A stretch of 64,000 nucleotides of DNA from Alteromonas sp. ALT199 (GTDB lineage Bacteria > Pseudomonadota > Gammaproteobacteria > Enterobacterales > Alteromonadaceae): positions 62,001-126,000 of the forward strand of contig NZ_JAHHDX010000084.1 in assembly GCF_018619335.1 (NCBI RefSeq), read 5' to 3'. Both the position numbers and the translations under genes were made by a program. Below the pieces are notes generated by a model that saw only the letters and a program-made list of their open reading frames with translations, was not told the DNA's origin and made no database searches. This document shows, one piece after another, positions 49,059-57,780 of the stretch (positions within the stretch are counted from its first letter, which is position 1; each line of letters begins with the position of its first letter).

Positions 49059-51791
49059 TTAGCGCTCCTGCTTGCGCAACAAAACAGTGGCAAGCCACAG
49101 TGTAATTGGAATAGAAATAGCAATGGCAAACACTACAAAATCAAGCGTGCCAAAGCCTAACCCTTTGCTAAATATTCCCCGGCTAGCCGTTAAAAAATAA
49201 CTGATGGGGTGAAGCTCACCTATTAAGCGCCCTGCCCCTTCTAAAGCAGAAACTGGCGTTATCATGCCTGCAAACTGCACAGCCGGAACCATGGTGCCAA
49301 TGGTGGTAAGCAAAATTGCGGCAATTTGACTGTTCGTAAAAACTGAAGCCAACAAACCAAAGCTGGTAGAAAAAGTAACGAATAACAACGTTATAAAGCA
49401 CAACGCCACTATATCCCCTTTTAGTGGGATATCGAAAAGCCACACTGCCATTGCAACTAACAGCAAGAAGCTAACAAACGAAGTAGCGATATAAGGGAGT
49501 TGCTTGCCCACCAAAAATTCGATGCGTGTAACTGGCGTGACGTACAAATTGATTATTGAGCCTAGCTCTTTTTCACGCACCACCGCCAACGACGTTAGAA
49601 GCGCAGGAATCATCAACAATAACATGGGCATTACCGCAGGTACGATTGCTACTAAGCTTTGAACATCTGGATTATATAAATAGCGTGATTCCACATTAAT
49701 ACTGCTGGTCGACTGCACTTGGCTAGCTTGTGAAGCTTGCTGCAAAAGCCATTTCAAGTGAATACCTGTTACATAACCCTCTATCGTTTCTGCTCGTGAA
49801 GGCATAGAGCCATCAATCCATGCCCCTATTTCCACCTGCTCGCCCTTATGCAGTTTTTGGCTAAATTCGGGGGGAATTTCCACGGCCAAAGATAACTCAC
49901 CGCTTTTCATTCGCCTGTCCATATCGGCGTAACTGGTTATGGCAGGTTGCTCGTTAAAATAGCGTGAGCCCGATAAAGCATTGCGATAGTTAAGGCTAGT
50001 AGAAGTTTGGTCGCGGTCGAATACAGCATAGCTTAAGTCATCAACATCCATAGTAATGCCATAGCCAATAACCACCATTAACACCATGCTGCCTAAGAAC
50101 GACATAGTTAAGCGAATAGGGTCGCGAATAAGTTCAAGGGTTTCACGCGAGGCGTAGCTTAACAACCGTCGCAAGCCTTTTGCGCGTTTGCTTGGTGGTG
50201 TGGTTTCATTTGCGCTAAAACTTTCTTGTGCGCTTTGCTCTGGCTTTTGAGTCTGGTTCGCTGGCGTTTGTGCTTCAACCAAGTAATCGATAAACGCGCT
50301 TTCTAAAGTATCGGCAGATTTAGACGCTTTTATCCCCTCTGGTGTGTCGGTTACCAACACTTCGCCTGCATGCATTAGCGAAATTCTATCGCAACGTACT
50401 GCCTCATTCATAAAATGAGTAGAGATAAAAATGGTTACGCCGTCTTTTCTTGCTAGAGAAATAAGTAGCTGCCAAAAGTTATCTCGGGCTACGGGATCTA
50501 CGCCAGAAGTGGGTTCATCTAGTATTAATACTTCAGGTTTATGAACCATGGCCACAGCCAGAGACAGACGCTGGCGAATACCTAATGGAAGATCGTTAGG
50601 TAAGCTGTGTTGGTGATGGCTTAAGGCAAAGCGATTAAGCATTTCATCTACCCGCGAATTTAGTACCTTGCTTGCTACTTTGAATAGCTTGGCATGAAGT
50701 ACAAGGTTTTGCCGCACGGTTAGTTCGGTATACAAAGAAAAGCTTTGCGACATATAACCTACGCGGTAGCGGGTACTAATATCATTAGCAGCAAGCGGGC
50801 TGCCCAGTAACCATGCCTCGCCAGAGGTTTGCGGTAAAAGGCCGGTAAGCATTTTCATGGTGGTAGACTTACCACAGCCGTTCGACCCTAGAAAGCCAAA
50901 AATTTCACCTTTCCCAATAGTAAAGCTAACGTTATTTACCGCCGTAAAATCGCCAAACTTCATAGTAAGATTTTTAGCTTCAATAGCAGTTTGCGTATGC
51001 TCACTAGCCTTATAAGGCTGCACAACTACGCTGCGATGCTGATGCTTTGCGTCTGCGGGTAAAAGCGCTATAAATGCCGCTTCTAAATTGGTGGTTTGCG
51101 TTTCCTCAAGCAGTGCCTTTGGCGAGCCACTTGCCAGTATTTCACCTGCATTTAACGCTATTAGGTGATCGAACTGTTGGGCTTCATCCATATAGGCCGT
51201 AGCTACCAGTACCGTAATATTCGGCTGGGCTTTGCGGATATCTTTAATAAGCGACCAAAATTGACTGCGGGCAAGGGGGTCTACCCCTGTGGTGGGTTCG
51301 TCTAAAATAAGTAAGCGGGGGTCGTGTATTAAGGCACAGCATAAACCGAGCTTTTGCTTCATACCACCAGACAACTTACCAGCTGGGCGCGATAAAAACG
51401 GATAAAGCCCAGTTCGCTTGGTAAGGTTATCTATTCGAATGCGACGCTGCGCGCGATTATGCCCAAAAAGTTTGGCAAAAAACTGTAAGTTTTCTTCTAC
51501 CGATAGCGTGGGGTATAAGTTTTTACCTAACCCTTGCGGCATGTATGCAATATCGGAACATATAGCGGTGCGGTGCTTTTCATCATGCATATCGCCACCA
51601 AGTACCTGCAACTGCCCCTCTTGCATAACTCGCTCGCCGGCAATAAGCGAGAGCAACGTAGATTTTCCCACACCGTCAGGCCCAATAATGCCTACCGTCA
51701 GGCCTGCGGGAATAGAAAGGGCAATATTGTGAATGGCAGTGGTGCTTTTGTAACGAACCGTTAGAGCATTGCACTCAATAATGTTGCTCAT
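49059..51791 (-). CDS. rbbA: RbbA-like protein: two ABC ATPase domains fused to an ABC-2 permease
   Basis: 910 residues, nearly the 911 of E. coli RbbA. First ABC domain: Walker A 'GPDGVGKST', signature 'LSGGMKQK', 'LILDEPTTGVDP'. Second: 'GSNGCGKST', degenerate signature 'LPLGIRQR', 'LILDEPTSGVDP'. A membrane half follows from about residue 545 with an N-terminal helix, a periplasmic part and five helices ('AVVREKELGSIINLYVTPVTRIEFLVGKQL'). Known as ribosome-associated ATPase in E. coli, but the gene context is that of an exporter. The ATG overlaps the HlyD stop as TAATG. Confidence 0.93.
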   Translation of the reverse strand: MSNIIECNALTVRYKSTTAIHNIALSIPAGLTVGIIGPDGVGKSTLLSLIAGERVMQEGQLQVLGGDMHDEKHRTAICSDIAYMPQGLGKNLYPTLSVEENLQFFAKLFGHNRAQRRIRIDNLTKRTGLYPFLSRPAGKLSGGMKQKLGLCCALIHDPRLLILDEPTTGVDPLARSQFWSLIKDIRKAQPNITVLVATAYMDEAQQFDHLIALNAGEILASGSPKALLEETQTTNLEAAFIALLPADAKHQHRSVVVQPYKASEHTQTAIEAKNLTMKFGDFTAVNNVSFTIGKGEIFGFLGSNGCGKSTTMKMLTGLLPQTSGEAWLLGSPLAANDISTRYRVGYMSQSFSLYTELTVRQNLVLHAKLFKVASKVLNSRVDEMLNRFALSHHQHSLPNDLPLGIRQRLSLAVAMVHKPEVLILDEPTSGVDPVARDNFWQLLISLARKDGVTIFISTHFMNEAVRCDRISLMHAGEVLVTDTPEGIKASKSADTLESAFIDYLVEAQTPANQTQKPEQSAQESFSANETTPPSKRAKGLRRLLSYASRETLELIRDPIRLTMSFLGSMVLMVVIGYGITMDVDDLSYAVFDRDQTSTSLNYRNALSGSRYFNEQPAITSYADMDRRMKSGELSLAVEIPPEFSQKLHKGEQVEIGAWIDGSMPSRAETIEGYVTGIHLKWLLQQASQASQVQSTSSINVESRYLYNPDVQSLVAIVPAVMPMLLLMIPALLTSLAVVREKELGSIINLYVTPVTRIEFLVGKQLPYIATSFVSFLLLVAMAVWLFDIPLKGDIVALCFITLLFVTFSTSFGLLASVFTNSQIAAILLTTIGTMVPAVQFAGMITPVSALEGAGRLIGELHPISYFLTASRGIFSKGLGFGTLDFVVFAIAISIPITLWLATVLLRKQER

Positions 51792-52843
51792 TAGTCGACA
51801 AGCTCAGGTAGGTCGCTAGGCCATTCAGCGTTGTCATTTAACTTTACCCATACTTCACCTGGCAGCCCTGTTTTCACTTTTTCAATGTGCTGCTTTAACA
51901 AATCTACAGGAATTTGCGCTTTAACCCTGAACATTAGCTTTTCTCGTTCGCTTTGGGTTTCAACCGACTTAGGTGTAAATTGCGCTACATCGGCAACGTA
52001 AGAAATGGTGGCCGGAATAGCGATATCGGGCGCAGCATCAAGCACAATACGAGCTTCACCGCCCATTGTTAGCTTGCCCACCTGCGAGGCAGGTAAAAAG
52101 AATGTCATGTATACGTTTGTTAGGTCAACCAAACTAAGCACACGGCCACCTGCGCCAACAACTTCACCAGGCTCTACAACACGGTATTGAATACGTCCAC
52201 TGCGTGGTGCTTTTAACACCATATCGTTTATTTCAGACTGAATTTGCGCAATGGTTGCATCGGCCGCACTTACTGCCGCCTGTGCAGAATAGTATTGCGC
52301 ACGCGAAGCTTCAATGGTGGCATCGGCCGCGGTTAAACGAGCATTAGCAGCGTTTACTGCTGCCTTTGCACTTTCAACAGTGGTTAGGTTATCTTCTGCC
52401 AATTGCTTAGACACTGCGCCCGTTTTTGCCAATTCATTAGTGCGGGCAGCATGAGCCTCGGCTGCTTTTAGCTCGGCTTTAGTTTGTAGCAAGGCAGCTT
52501 GAAGTGCTGATTTTTCACTTTGGCGCTGTGCAACAGCCATATTTGCAGCTTCTACCGCACTTTTGGCTTGCTGACGCTGTGCCTTGGCCTGCTGAAGCTG
52601 GCTATTAATGGTAGTGGTATCGAGTTTAGCGACCACATCACCCGCCGTTACTCTGTCACCTTCGTTCACATAAATTTCTTCTACACGACCTGCCACCTTA
52701 GCTGAAATACCAATTTCAGTAGCTTCAATACGCCCGTTCCCCGACACCACATCTACATTTTCAGGGCCACTAAAGATAGTGCTAACAACCACAACCAAAA
52801 ACACAACGAACATAATAGATAGAATAAACGGCGTTTTTTTCAC
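51791..52843 (-). CDS. yhiI: HlyD-family membrane fusion protein (YhiI-like)
   Basis: 350 residues. An N-terminal membrane anchor (about 6-26) is followed by the lipoyl/barrel-sandwich part ('ISAKVAGRVEEIYVNEGDRVTAGDVVAKLDT'), a long Ala-rich coiled-coil hairpin (about 75-205) and 'LKAPRSGRIQYRVVEPGEVVGAGGRVLSLVDL'. It links the inner-membrane RbbA/YhhJ exporter to an outer-membrane factor, which is not encoded here. First gene of the operon. Confidence 0.93.
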   Translation of the reverse strand: MKKTPFILSIMFVVFLVVVVSTIFSGPENVDVVSGNGRIEATEIGISAKVAGRVEEIYVNEGDRVTAGDVVAKLDTTTINSQLQQAKAQRQQAKSAVEAANMAVAQRQSEKSALQAALLQTKAELKAAEAHAARTNELAKTGAVSKQLAEDNLTTVESAKAAVNAANARLTAADATIEASRAQYYSAQAAVSAADATIAQIQSEINDMVLKAPRSGRIQYRVVEPGEVVGAGGRVLSLVDLTNVYMTFFLPASQVGKLTMGGEARIVLDAAPDIAIPATISYVADVAQFTPKSVETQSEREKLMFRVKAQIPVDLLKQHIEKVKTGLPGEVWVKLNDNAEWPSDLPELVD

Positions 52844-53032
52844 AGCGGCGCTCCCTGTGGTTTAACAATAAAGGTGAGAAGTGGCGAAAACGCCAAGGTT
52901 AATAGCTTAAGTATACTGAGTAGTGCACTTTAGACTTTGCGCTGGATCAAACTTTTGGTAGGTTGGCTTTACTAGCCGAGTATTAAGGCATGCGGTAAAT
53001 TAAATTAAAACAACGAATGGACTCTGTTCACA

Positions 53033-53635
53033 GTGACAAAAACAATTGAACACTACAGTGAAAAAGCACAGCACTATTTCGATTTATACAACTCGGTAGA
53101 CGCCGAAAGTGTGCACAGCGACTGGAAAGCATTACTACAAAACGTCAAAGCAGGCACAGCCTTGGACGTAGGTGCTGGAAGCGGCCGTGACGCCAACTGG
53201 TTAGCCGAACAAGGATGGAAAGTAATAGCCGCAGAGCCTGCCGATGAGCTAAGAAACCTAGCACAGGCCAACTCACATAACAGTGTTACATGGTGTAACG
53301 CCCTGCTACCCGCGCTTACCGCCCTACCCCAAGCAATAAAGGCATACGACCTAATACTACTTTCTGCCGTGTGGATGCACTTGCCCGAAACGGAACGTCC
53401 ACACGCGTTAAAACGTTTGGCGGAGCTGCTTTCAGACAGCGGAACAATGTATATAAGCCTTCGATTCGGCCCCAATGATGAGGCAAGGCCCATGCACCCT
53501 GTCAGCTATGAGGAGTTGGTAACTTTAGCAAAAAGCAACGGATTAGCTGCACGCAATTTAAACCCAGTTCCGAGTCAGGATGGTTTAAAGCGAGATGACG
53601 TGAAGTGGGTTACGGTTGAAGTGGTGACGGGATAA
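53033..53635 (+). CDS. Class I SAM-dependent methyltransferase
   Basis: 200 residues with motif I 'ALDVGAGSGRDANWLA' (about 43-58), acidic motif II 'AAEPAD' and post-II 'YDLILLSAVWMHLP'. This is the Methyltransf_11/25 pattern, typical of small-molecule or protein substrates; the NPPY motif of DNA N-methyltransferases is absent. Start is GTG 53033; a short out-of-frame ATG ORF (53017) overlaps it. It is clearly related to the N-terminal 200 residues of the gene at 56069. Substrate unknown. Divergent from the HlyD gene. Confidence 0.85.
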   Translation: MTKTIEHYSEKAQHYFDLYNSVDAESVHSDWKALLQNVKAGTALDVGAGSGRDANWLAEQGWKVIAAEPADELRNLAQANSHNSVTWCNALLPALTALPQAIKAYDLILLSAVWMHLPETERPHALKRLAELLSDSGTMYISLRFGPNDEARPMHPVSYEELVTLAKSNGLAARNLNPVPSQDGLKRDDVKWVTVEVVTG

Positions 53636-53636
53636 T

Positions 53637-53657
53637 GTGGCACCGATATGGTGCCAC
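53637..53657 (+). terminator. Hairpin right after the methyltransferase stop
   Basis: GTGGCACC pairs perfectly with GGTGCCAC around GATAT, one base after the TAA. The following tract is only mildly T-rich, so termination is likely but not certain. Confidence 0.6.
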
Positions 53658-53768
53658 TGCATTTAGTTGTTGAGCTTCAATGCATACAACAATTTTTAGG
53701 TACAAATAGTCATTTCTGCCAACCCAATTTTTAGTTATCGATTAAGCGGCTTTTTTTACTTCGTGTAT

Positions 53769-55580
53769 TTATAACCCTTCTTGTAATAAAAAGTTTTGCG
53801 TAGGTACATTGTGGCAGGGAACCAGCAAACCTACTTCAAAACGCCTTCTCGACTTTCTTTTAGTCCAACGAACCAAAGCATCTATTGTCCCGCCATTAAA
53901 TATTTCAACCTTCACCTTGTCTCCAACATTATGTAGTGTCTGTGCGGTAATTTTCATGCCGGCTTGTGAAATATCTAAGACCAGTGCGGGCGGCCCACTT
54001 TCTGAAAGTCTGACCGGTATTTCCACTTCTTTACGCGGAAATTGGCGTAAGCTTTTAAGTAGCTGCGATCGTTTTGTATGTTGAATGAAAAACGAGATAA
54101 ACAACCCCAGTGACGCTCCTTTCATAAAGCCAATGGCCGCCATGTATGCCATTTTATTTTCCTGCGCAGTAAAGAAATGCATAATAGACACATAAGGCGC
54201 TGTAGTGTTCATATTAAAGGTGTACGACACTGCACATTGCATAAAGGCCAGCGCAACACCTAACGTAAGCCCATTTACAACAGCAAACCGTTTAAGATCT
54301 GAAGGATCGAGTGTACTGGTTACAATAGCCCGATAGACAATAGGACTTAATAAACCAAACGAAAGTGCTAACGTTGTTCGTGCTATCGGGTTGCTTTCAG
54401 AACGAACGTGTAACTCGTTGACCACAATGAAATAGATAGCAGAAGCTAAAGTAGAAAGGACTAAACACACCAACATGGCTGCGGCCTGATTGACATTGCC
54501 TCTACGCCCCTCAAATGACGCCACCACAGCAGCTGCAAAAATAGACAATAGAAACGACAGTAAACTGCCTAGCGACCACGTAAAAAAACGTTCCACGGTA
54601 ACTGGGACCGGACTGCTATTGGCTAGTACCTGTTGAATCATCAGGACTGACACCACTGATACGAATGCCACATACACACCACACACAAAAAACGACGAGG
54701 CCAACTTAGGCCTAAAACAATCATCGTGGTTAGTTTTAAAGCCGTAACTTTCCAGCGCCTGTATTCTGTCGGTAAGATTTTCATGCTTTTTAACGACACT
54801 TTTGCAAATACACACTTCCAAAAATTCAATAATGTCTTTGAGTTCCTTCCGGTAGTTACTGCTCTCTTGACCGTCACGGGTAATAATCAAGCTACCTAAG
54901 TCCTGCAACTTTCGTTCGGTGCTCTCCGTAGAGCCCAAAATGCGATAGGAACAAGTTTGCTTAGCCACTGTTAACATGTAAACGCAGTTCAAAAAATACC
55001 AAAAAATAGATCCCTTGCGTTTTTCTTCTTCGAAATTTTCCAAATACTCCAGCCAGCGCTGTTCCAACAAGCTAAACTGCGGTGAAAACTCTTTTCCTGC
55101 CTCAGCTATCTGTTCTTTGGCAATGCGGTAATAAAAGGCAGACGGTGTGAACCTGTCTACTGAATTTATTCGGCTGCGTAACTCCATAACATCGCGGGGT
55201 ATACGCGCTAACATATGCAGCCGATTGCGCCAGTCTTCCTCATACTTTTTCAGCGGGGGAACACTTACTAAGCACACGACAGCGAGCGCCCAAAAAGCAT
55301 AAGAGTCACCGTTTTCAGGCATATTTAAGCCGCTGAAAAGGTGAGAAATGGCGGGATAATTGGCGAGTTCAGGAATACCATGAAGAACAAGTATCATTAA
55401 AAGTACAGATAACACATACAGACTAAAAAACGCCAAGAAGCGTTTTACACTGATAAAATCGGAAGGCTTTCCTTTAATTCCTGCCAGCGATTCTCTCGGC
55501 CAAGCGTTAAAACGTACAATTGAAAACGTAATGACAATAACTGCTGTCGCGACCATATTTAAAAGCAAACTGATATCCAT
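53769..55580 (-). CDS. Membrane protein with C-terminal PilZ (c-di-GMP-binding) domain
   Basis: 603 residues. Hydrophobic helices at about 5-25, 45-67 and 92-110, then a long cytoplasmic helical region (about 115-290), then about seven more helices (290-500). The end (about 508-600) is a PilZ domain with both c-di-GMP motifs: RxxxR as 'RQFPR' and [D/N]xSxxG as 'DISQAG'. It should sense c-di-GMP at the inner membrane. The membrane part is not one I recognise. Monocistronic, between the two related methyltransferase genes, in opposite orientation. Confidence 0.82.
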   Translation of the reverse strand: MDISLLLNMVATAVIVITFSIVRFNAWPRESLAGIKGKPSDFISVKRFLAFFSLYVLSVLLMILVLHGIPELANYPAISHLFSGLNMPENGDSYAFWALAVVCLVSVPPLKKYEEDWRNRLHMLARIPRDVMELRSRINSVDRFTPSAFYYRIAKEQIAEAGKEFSPQFSLLEQRWLEYLENFEEEKRKGSIFWYFLNCVYMLTVAKQTCSYRILGSTESTERKLQDLGSLIITRDGQESSNYRKELKDIIEFLEVCICKSVVKKHENLTDRIQALESYGFKTNHDDCFRPKLASSFFVCGVYVAFVSVVSVLMIQQVLANSSPVPVTVERFFTWSLGSLLSFLLSIFAAAVVASFEGRRGNVNQAAAMLVCLVLSTLASAIYFIVVNELHVRSESNPIARTTLALSFGLLSPIVYRAIVTSTLDPSDLKRFAVVNGLTLGVALAFMQCAVSYTFNMNTTAPYVSIMHFFTAQENKMAYMAAIGFMKGASLGLFISFFIQHTKRSQLLKSLRQFPRKEVEIPVRLSESGPPALVLDISQAGMKITAQTLHNVGDKVKVEIFNGGTIDALVRWTKRKSRRRFEVGLLVPCHNVPTQNFLLQEGL

Positions 55581-56068
55581 ATTCTTATCCTCAGAACCAG
55601 ATTGTTATTTTTGTTCTGTGTGCAGTACCTCCCTATCTGCGTATGTAAGCATAGTCTAAAAAAACTAAATTGATCAATTTTTAATCAATAAGATTGCGAT
55701 TTAAGTGCCCAGTCCGGCGCCCTACCATAATATATCGATAAACGAGTAAGCAGACGAGCAGGCATCGCTACAACAAATTGTCTCGTGATATGTATTACCG
55801 TGAAGCTCTAATTGGGTAAGTCGGTCAGGTTGGCATACCGAGCAATCACATCCCCATTCAATACTGCTTAATCAGCATCCATTGCTGGGGAATACTGAAT
55901 GTAAACATTCCTTTCTATTGCTGTTGGTTGTTATTCTGGGGGGACGAGTTGTTCCCATATTACACAATGTTATGGCGCAGGAACGCATGGCATAGTTTGG
56001 ATTTGTATTTGCAAAAGAAATGATTTAGAAAATAACGATGACGATGGAAATGCCACAAAGTTAACGCC
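55581..56068. other. Intergenic region between the PilZ gene and the methyltransferase-HNH gene
   Basis: 488 bases, divergent promoters presumed. Near the right end a short frame ATG-ACG-ATG-GAA-ATG-CCA-CAA-AGT-TAA (56038-56064) stops four bases before the TTG of the next gene and could be a leader ORF. I see no other coding sequence, repeat or RNA. Confidence 0.45.
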
Positions 56069-57766
56069 TTGACTATAAATATAACGTATTACTCAACTAA
56101 CGCCTCTGCTCTGGCTAATGAATATGACAGCATTCCCTTCGAGTCTGTTCACAAAGACTGGTTACAGGCAATACCTAAAGAAGGAATGGTGCTGGATGTA
56201 GGTGCTGGTTCCGGTCGCGATGCTCGTTATTTAGCTGCAAAAGGCTTAGGTGTAGTCGCAGTTGAACCCGCCTCTGGCATTCGAGAACTTGCGCAAGCCT
56301 ATACGGTCTCTAGTCCTATTCACTGGATATCCGATTCATTACCTGAACTAACTGAAGTTTTTCGTCTACAAACAAAATTTGACCTAATCCTTCTAAGTGC
56401 AGTTTGGATGCACATCCCGCCATCATCCCGAGAACGCGCCTTTAGAAAACTATCTTCGCTATTAAAACCCAACGGTAAACTAATTATATCTTTGCGCCAT
56501 GGTGACTGCGCTGACGAACGCACCATGCACCCTGTTTCAGCAGACGAACTGGCTAAGTTTGCAAGTCAATTCGGGCTTACCTATCGACTACTTACCCCTG
56601 AAAAATCGAACGATGAATTGGGCCGTGTTGATGTCCAATGGCAAACGGTTTTACTCACGTTACCCGACAACGGCACCGGGGCATTTCCTTTAATTAGAAA
56701 CATTGTAATAAACGACAGTAAATCCTCAACGTACAAGGTTGCACTTTTACGGACACTACTCAGAATAGCCGAAGGCCATCCGGGCGCGGTTATAGAACAG
56801 ACTAACGAACACGTAATTCTGCCTGTTGGATTAGTAGCTCTTTATTGGTTGAAGCTTTATAAACCGTTAATTGATAAATTCGAAATGCAACAAAACAGCA
56901 ACTCTAGTAGAGGGTTGGGATTTATTACAACTGAAGGTTGGCAGCAGATTAAAGCCTTTTCTAGTAATGATTTTTATATTGGCGCGCACTATTCAGATAG
57001 TGCAACGGTACAGGCGATTTACCGAACTCTAAAAGACATCGCTTCGACTGTAAAAAATATGCCCGCCAAACACACCACGTTGCCTGGTACTGATAAAGGT
57101 GTTTTCAACGTTGAGCTCAATAAAACTAGAAAACCTAAAACCGATTTATTATTAGATTTCGATTTTTTGTCTTCGTTAGGAAAGTTCTATGTGCCCGTGC
57201 ATATTTGGGACTCATTAACTCAGTTTAGCGTGTGGATAGAGCCGACATTGATTAACGAGTGGTCATCTTTAATGGCAGGTTATGGTTTAAACAAACAAAG
57301 GCCGTTTACTAAAGTCGATTATCTAAATGCACTTCGGTGGGAAGACCCAGAACGCTCCACTTTTAAAATTCGAAAACGAGTTAATGAGTTACTCAGCAAT
57401 GAAGGCGTTGCATGCTGCTGGTCTGGAAAGCGGCTAAAACTTTCTGGCTACGCTATCGATCATGCATTTCCTTTTGCGCGATGGCCCAATAACGACCTGT
57501 GGAATTTACTACCGACTCAGTCGAGTATAAACGCTCGCAAATCCGATAAACTGCCCACCGGTTTGAAGATTTCTAACTCTCGTGAGCTAATCGTTTCTTG
57601 GTGGAAACAAGGCTGGCAAAACAATCAAACTGAGTTTTTTAGTCAAGCCAATTTAGCCCTACCTAACCTTAAGCCAAATAACACAAACTTTGATGACGTG
57701 TTTGAAGCGTTCGCTCTGCAACGTGACCGTATTAAGGCGTTGCAGCAGTTGGAAGATTGGCGGTAA
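56069..57766 (+). CDS. Methyltransferase fused to an HNH endonuclease-like domain
   Basis: 565 residues. Residues 1-200 are a class I SAM methyltransferase (motif I 'VLDVGAGSGRDARYLA', 'AVEPAS', 'LILLSAVWMHIP') like the stand-alone enzyme at 53033. Residues about 205-400 are a helical region with 'SSTYKVALLRTLLRIAEGH' and 'LPVGLVALYWLKLYKPLI'. Residues 445-500 form an HNH-type site: C450-W-S-G, D464-H465, N479 and N488 followed by K491, in 'YAIDHAFPFARWPNNDLWNLLP' and 'INARKSDK'. The third ligand is Asn rather than His (HNN form), common in the family. Start is TTG 56069, the only option in frame after a stop at 56039. Role unknown; a nuclease effector with a modification partner is plausible. 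Confidence 0.82.
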   Translation: MTINITYYSTNASALANEYDSIPFESVHKDWLQAIPKEGMVLDVGAGSGRDARYLAAKGLGVVAVEPASGIRELAQAYTVSSPIHWISDSLPELTEVFRLQTKFDLILLSAVWMHIPPSSRERAFRKLSSLLKPNGKLIISLRHGDCADERTMHPVSADELAKFASQFGLTYRLLTPEKSNDELGRVDVQWQTVLLTLPDNGTGAFPLIRNIVINDSKSSTYKVALLRTLLRIAEGHPGAVIEQTNEHVILPVGLVALYWLKLYKPLIDKFEMQQNSNSSRGLGFITTEGWQQIKAFSSNDFYIGAHYSDSATVQAIYRTLKDIASTVKNMPAKHTTLPGTDKGVFNVELNKTRKPKTDLLLDFDFLSSLGKFYVPVHIWDSLTQFSVWIEPTLINEWSSLMAGYGLNKQRPFTKVDYLNALRWEDPERSTFKIRKRVNELLSNEGVACCWSGKRLKLSGYAIDHAFPFARWPNNDLWNLLPTQSSINARKSDKLPTGLKISNSRELIVSWWKQGWQNNQTEFFSQANLALPNLKPNNTNFDDVFEAFALQRDRIKALQQLEDWR

Positions 57767-57780
57767 CATTGGCGGATAGT

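Noticed and set aside
56069-57766. Type II-like restriction-modification enzyme
   Set aside because: The methyltransferase lacks the PCQ or D/N-PPY motifs of DNA methyltransferases and I see no target recognition domain.
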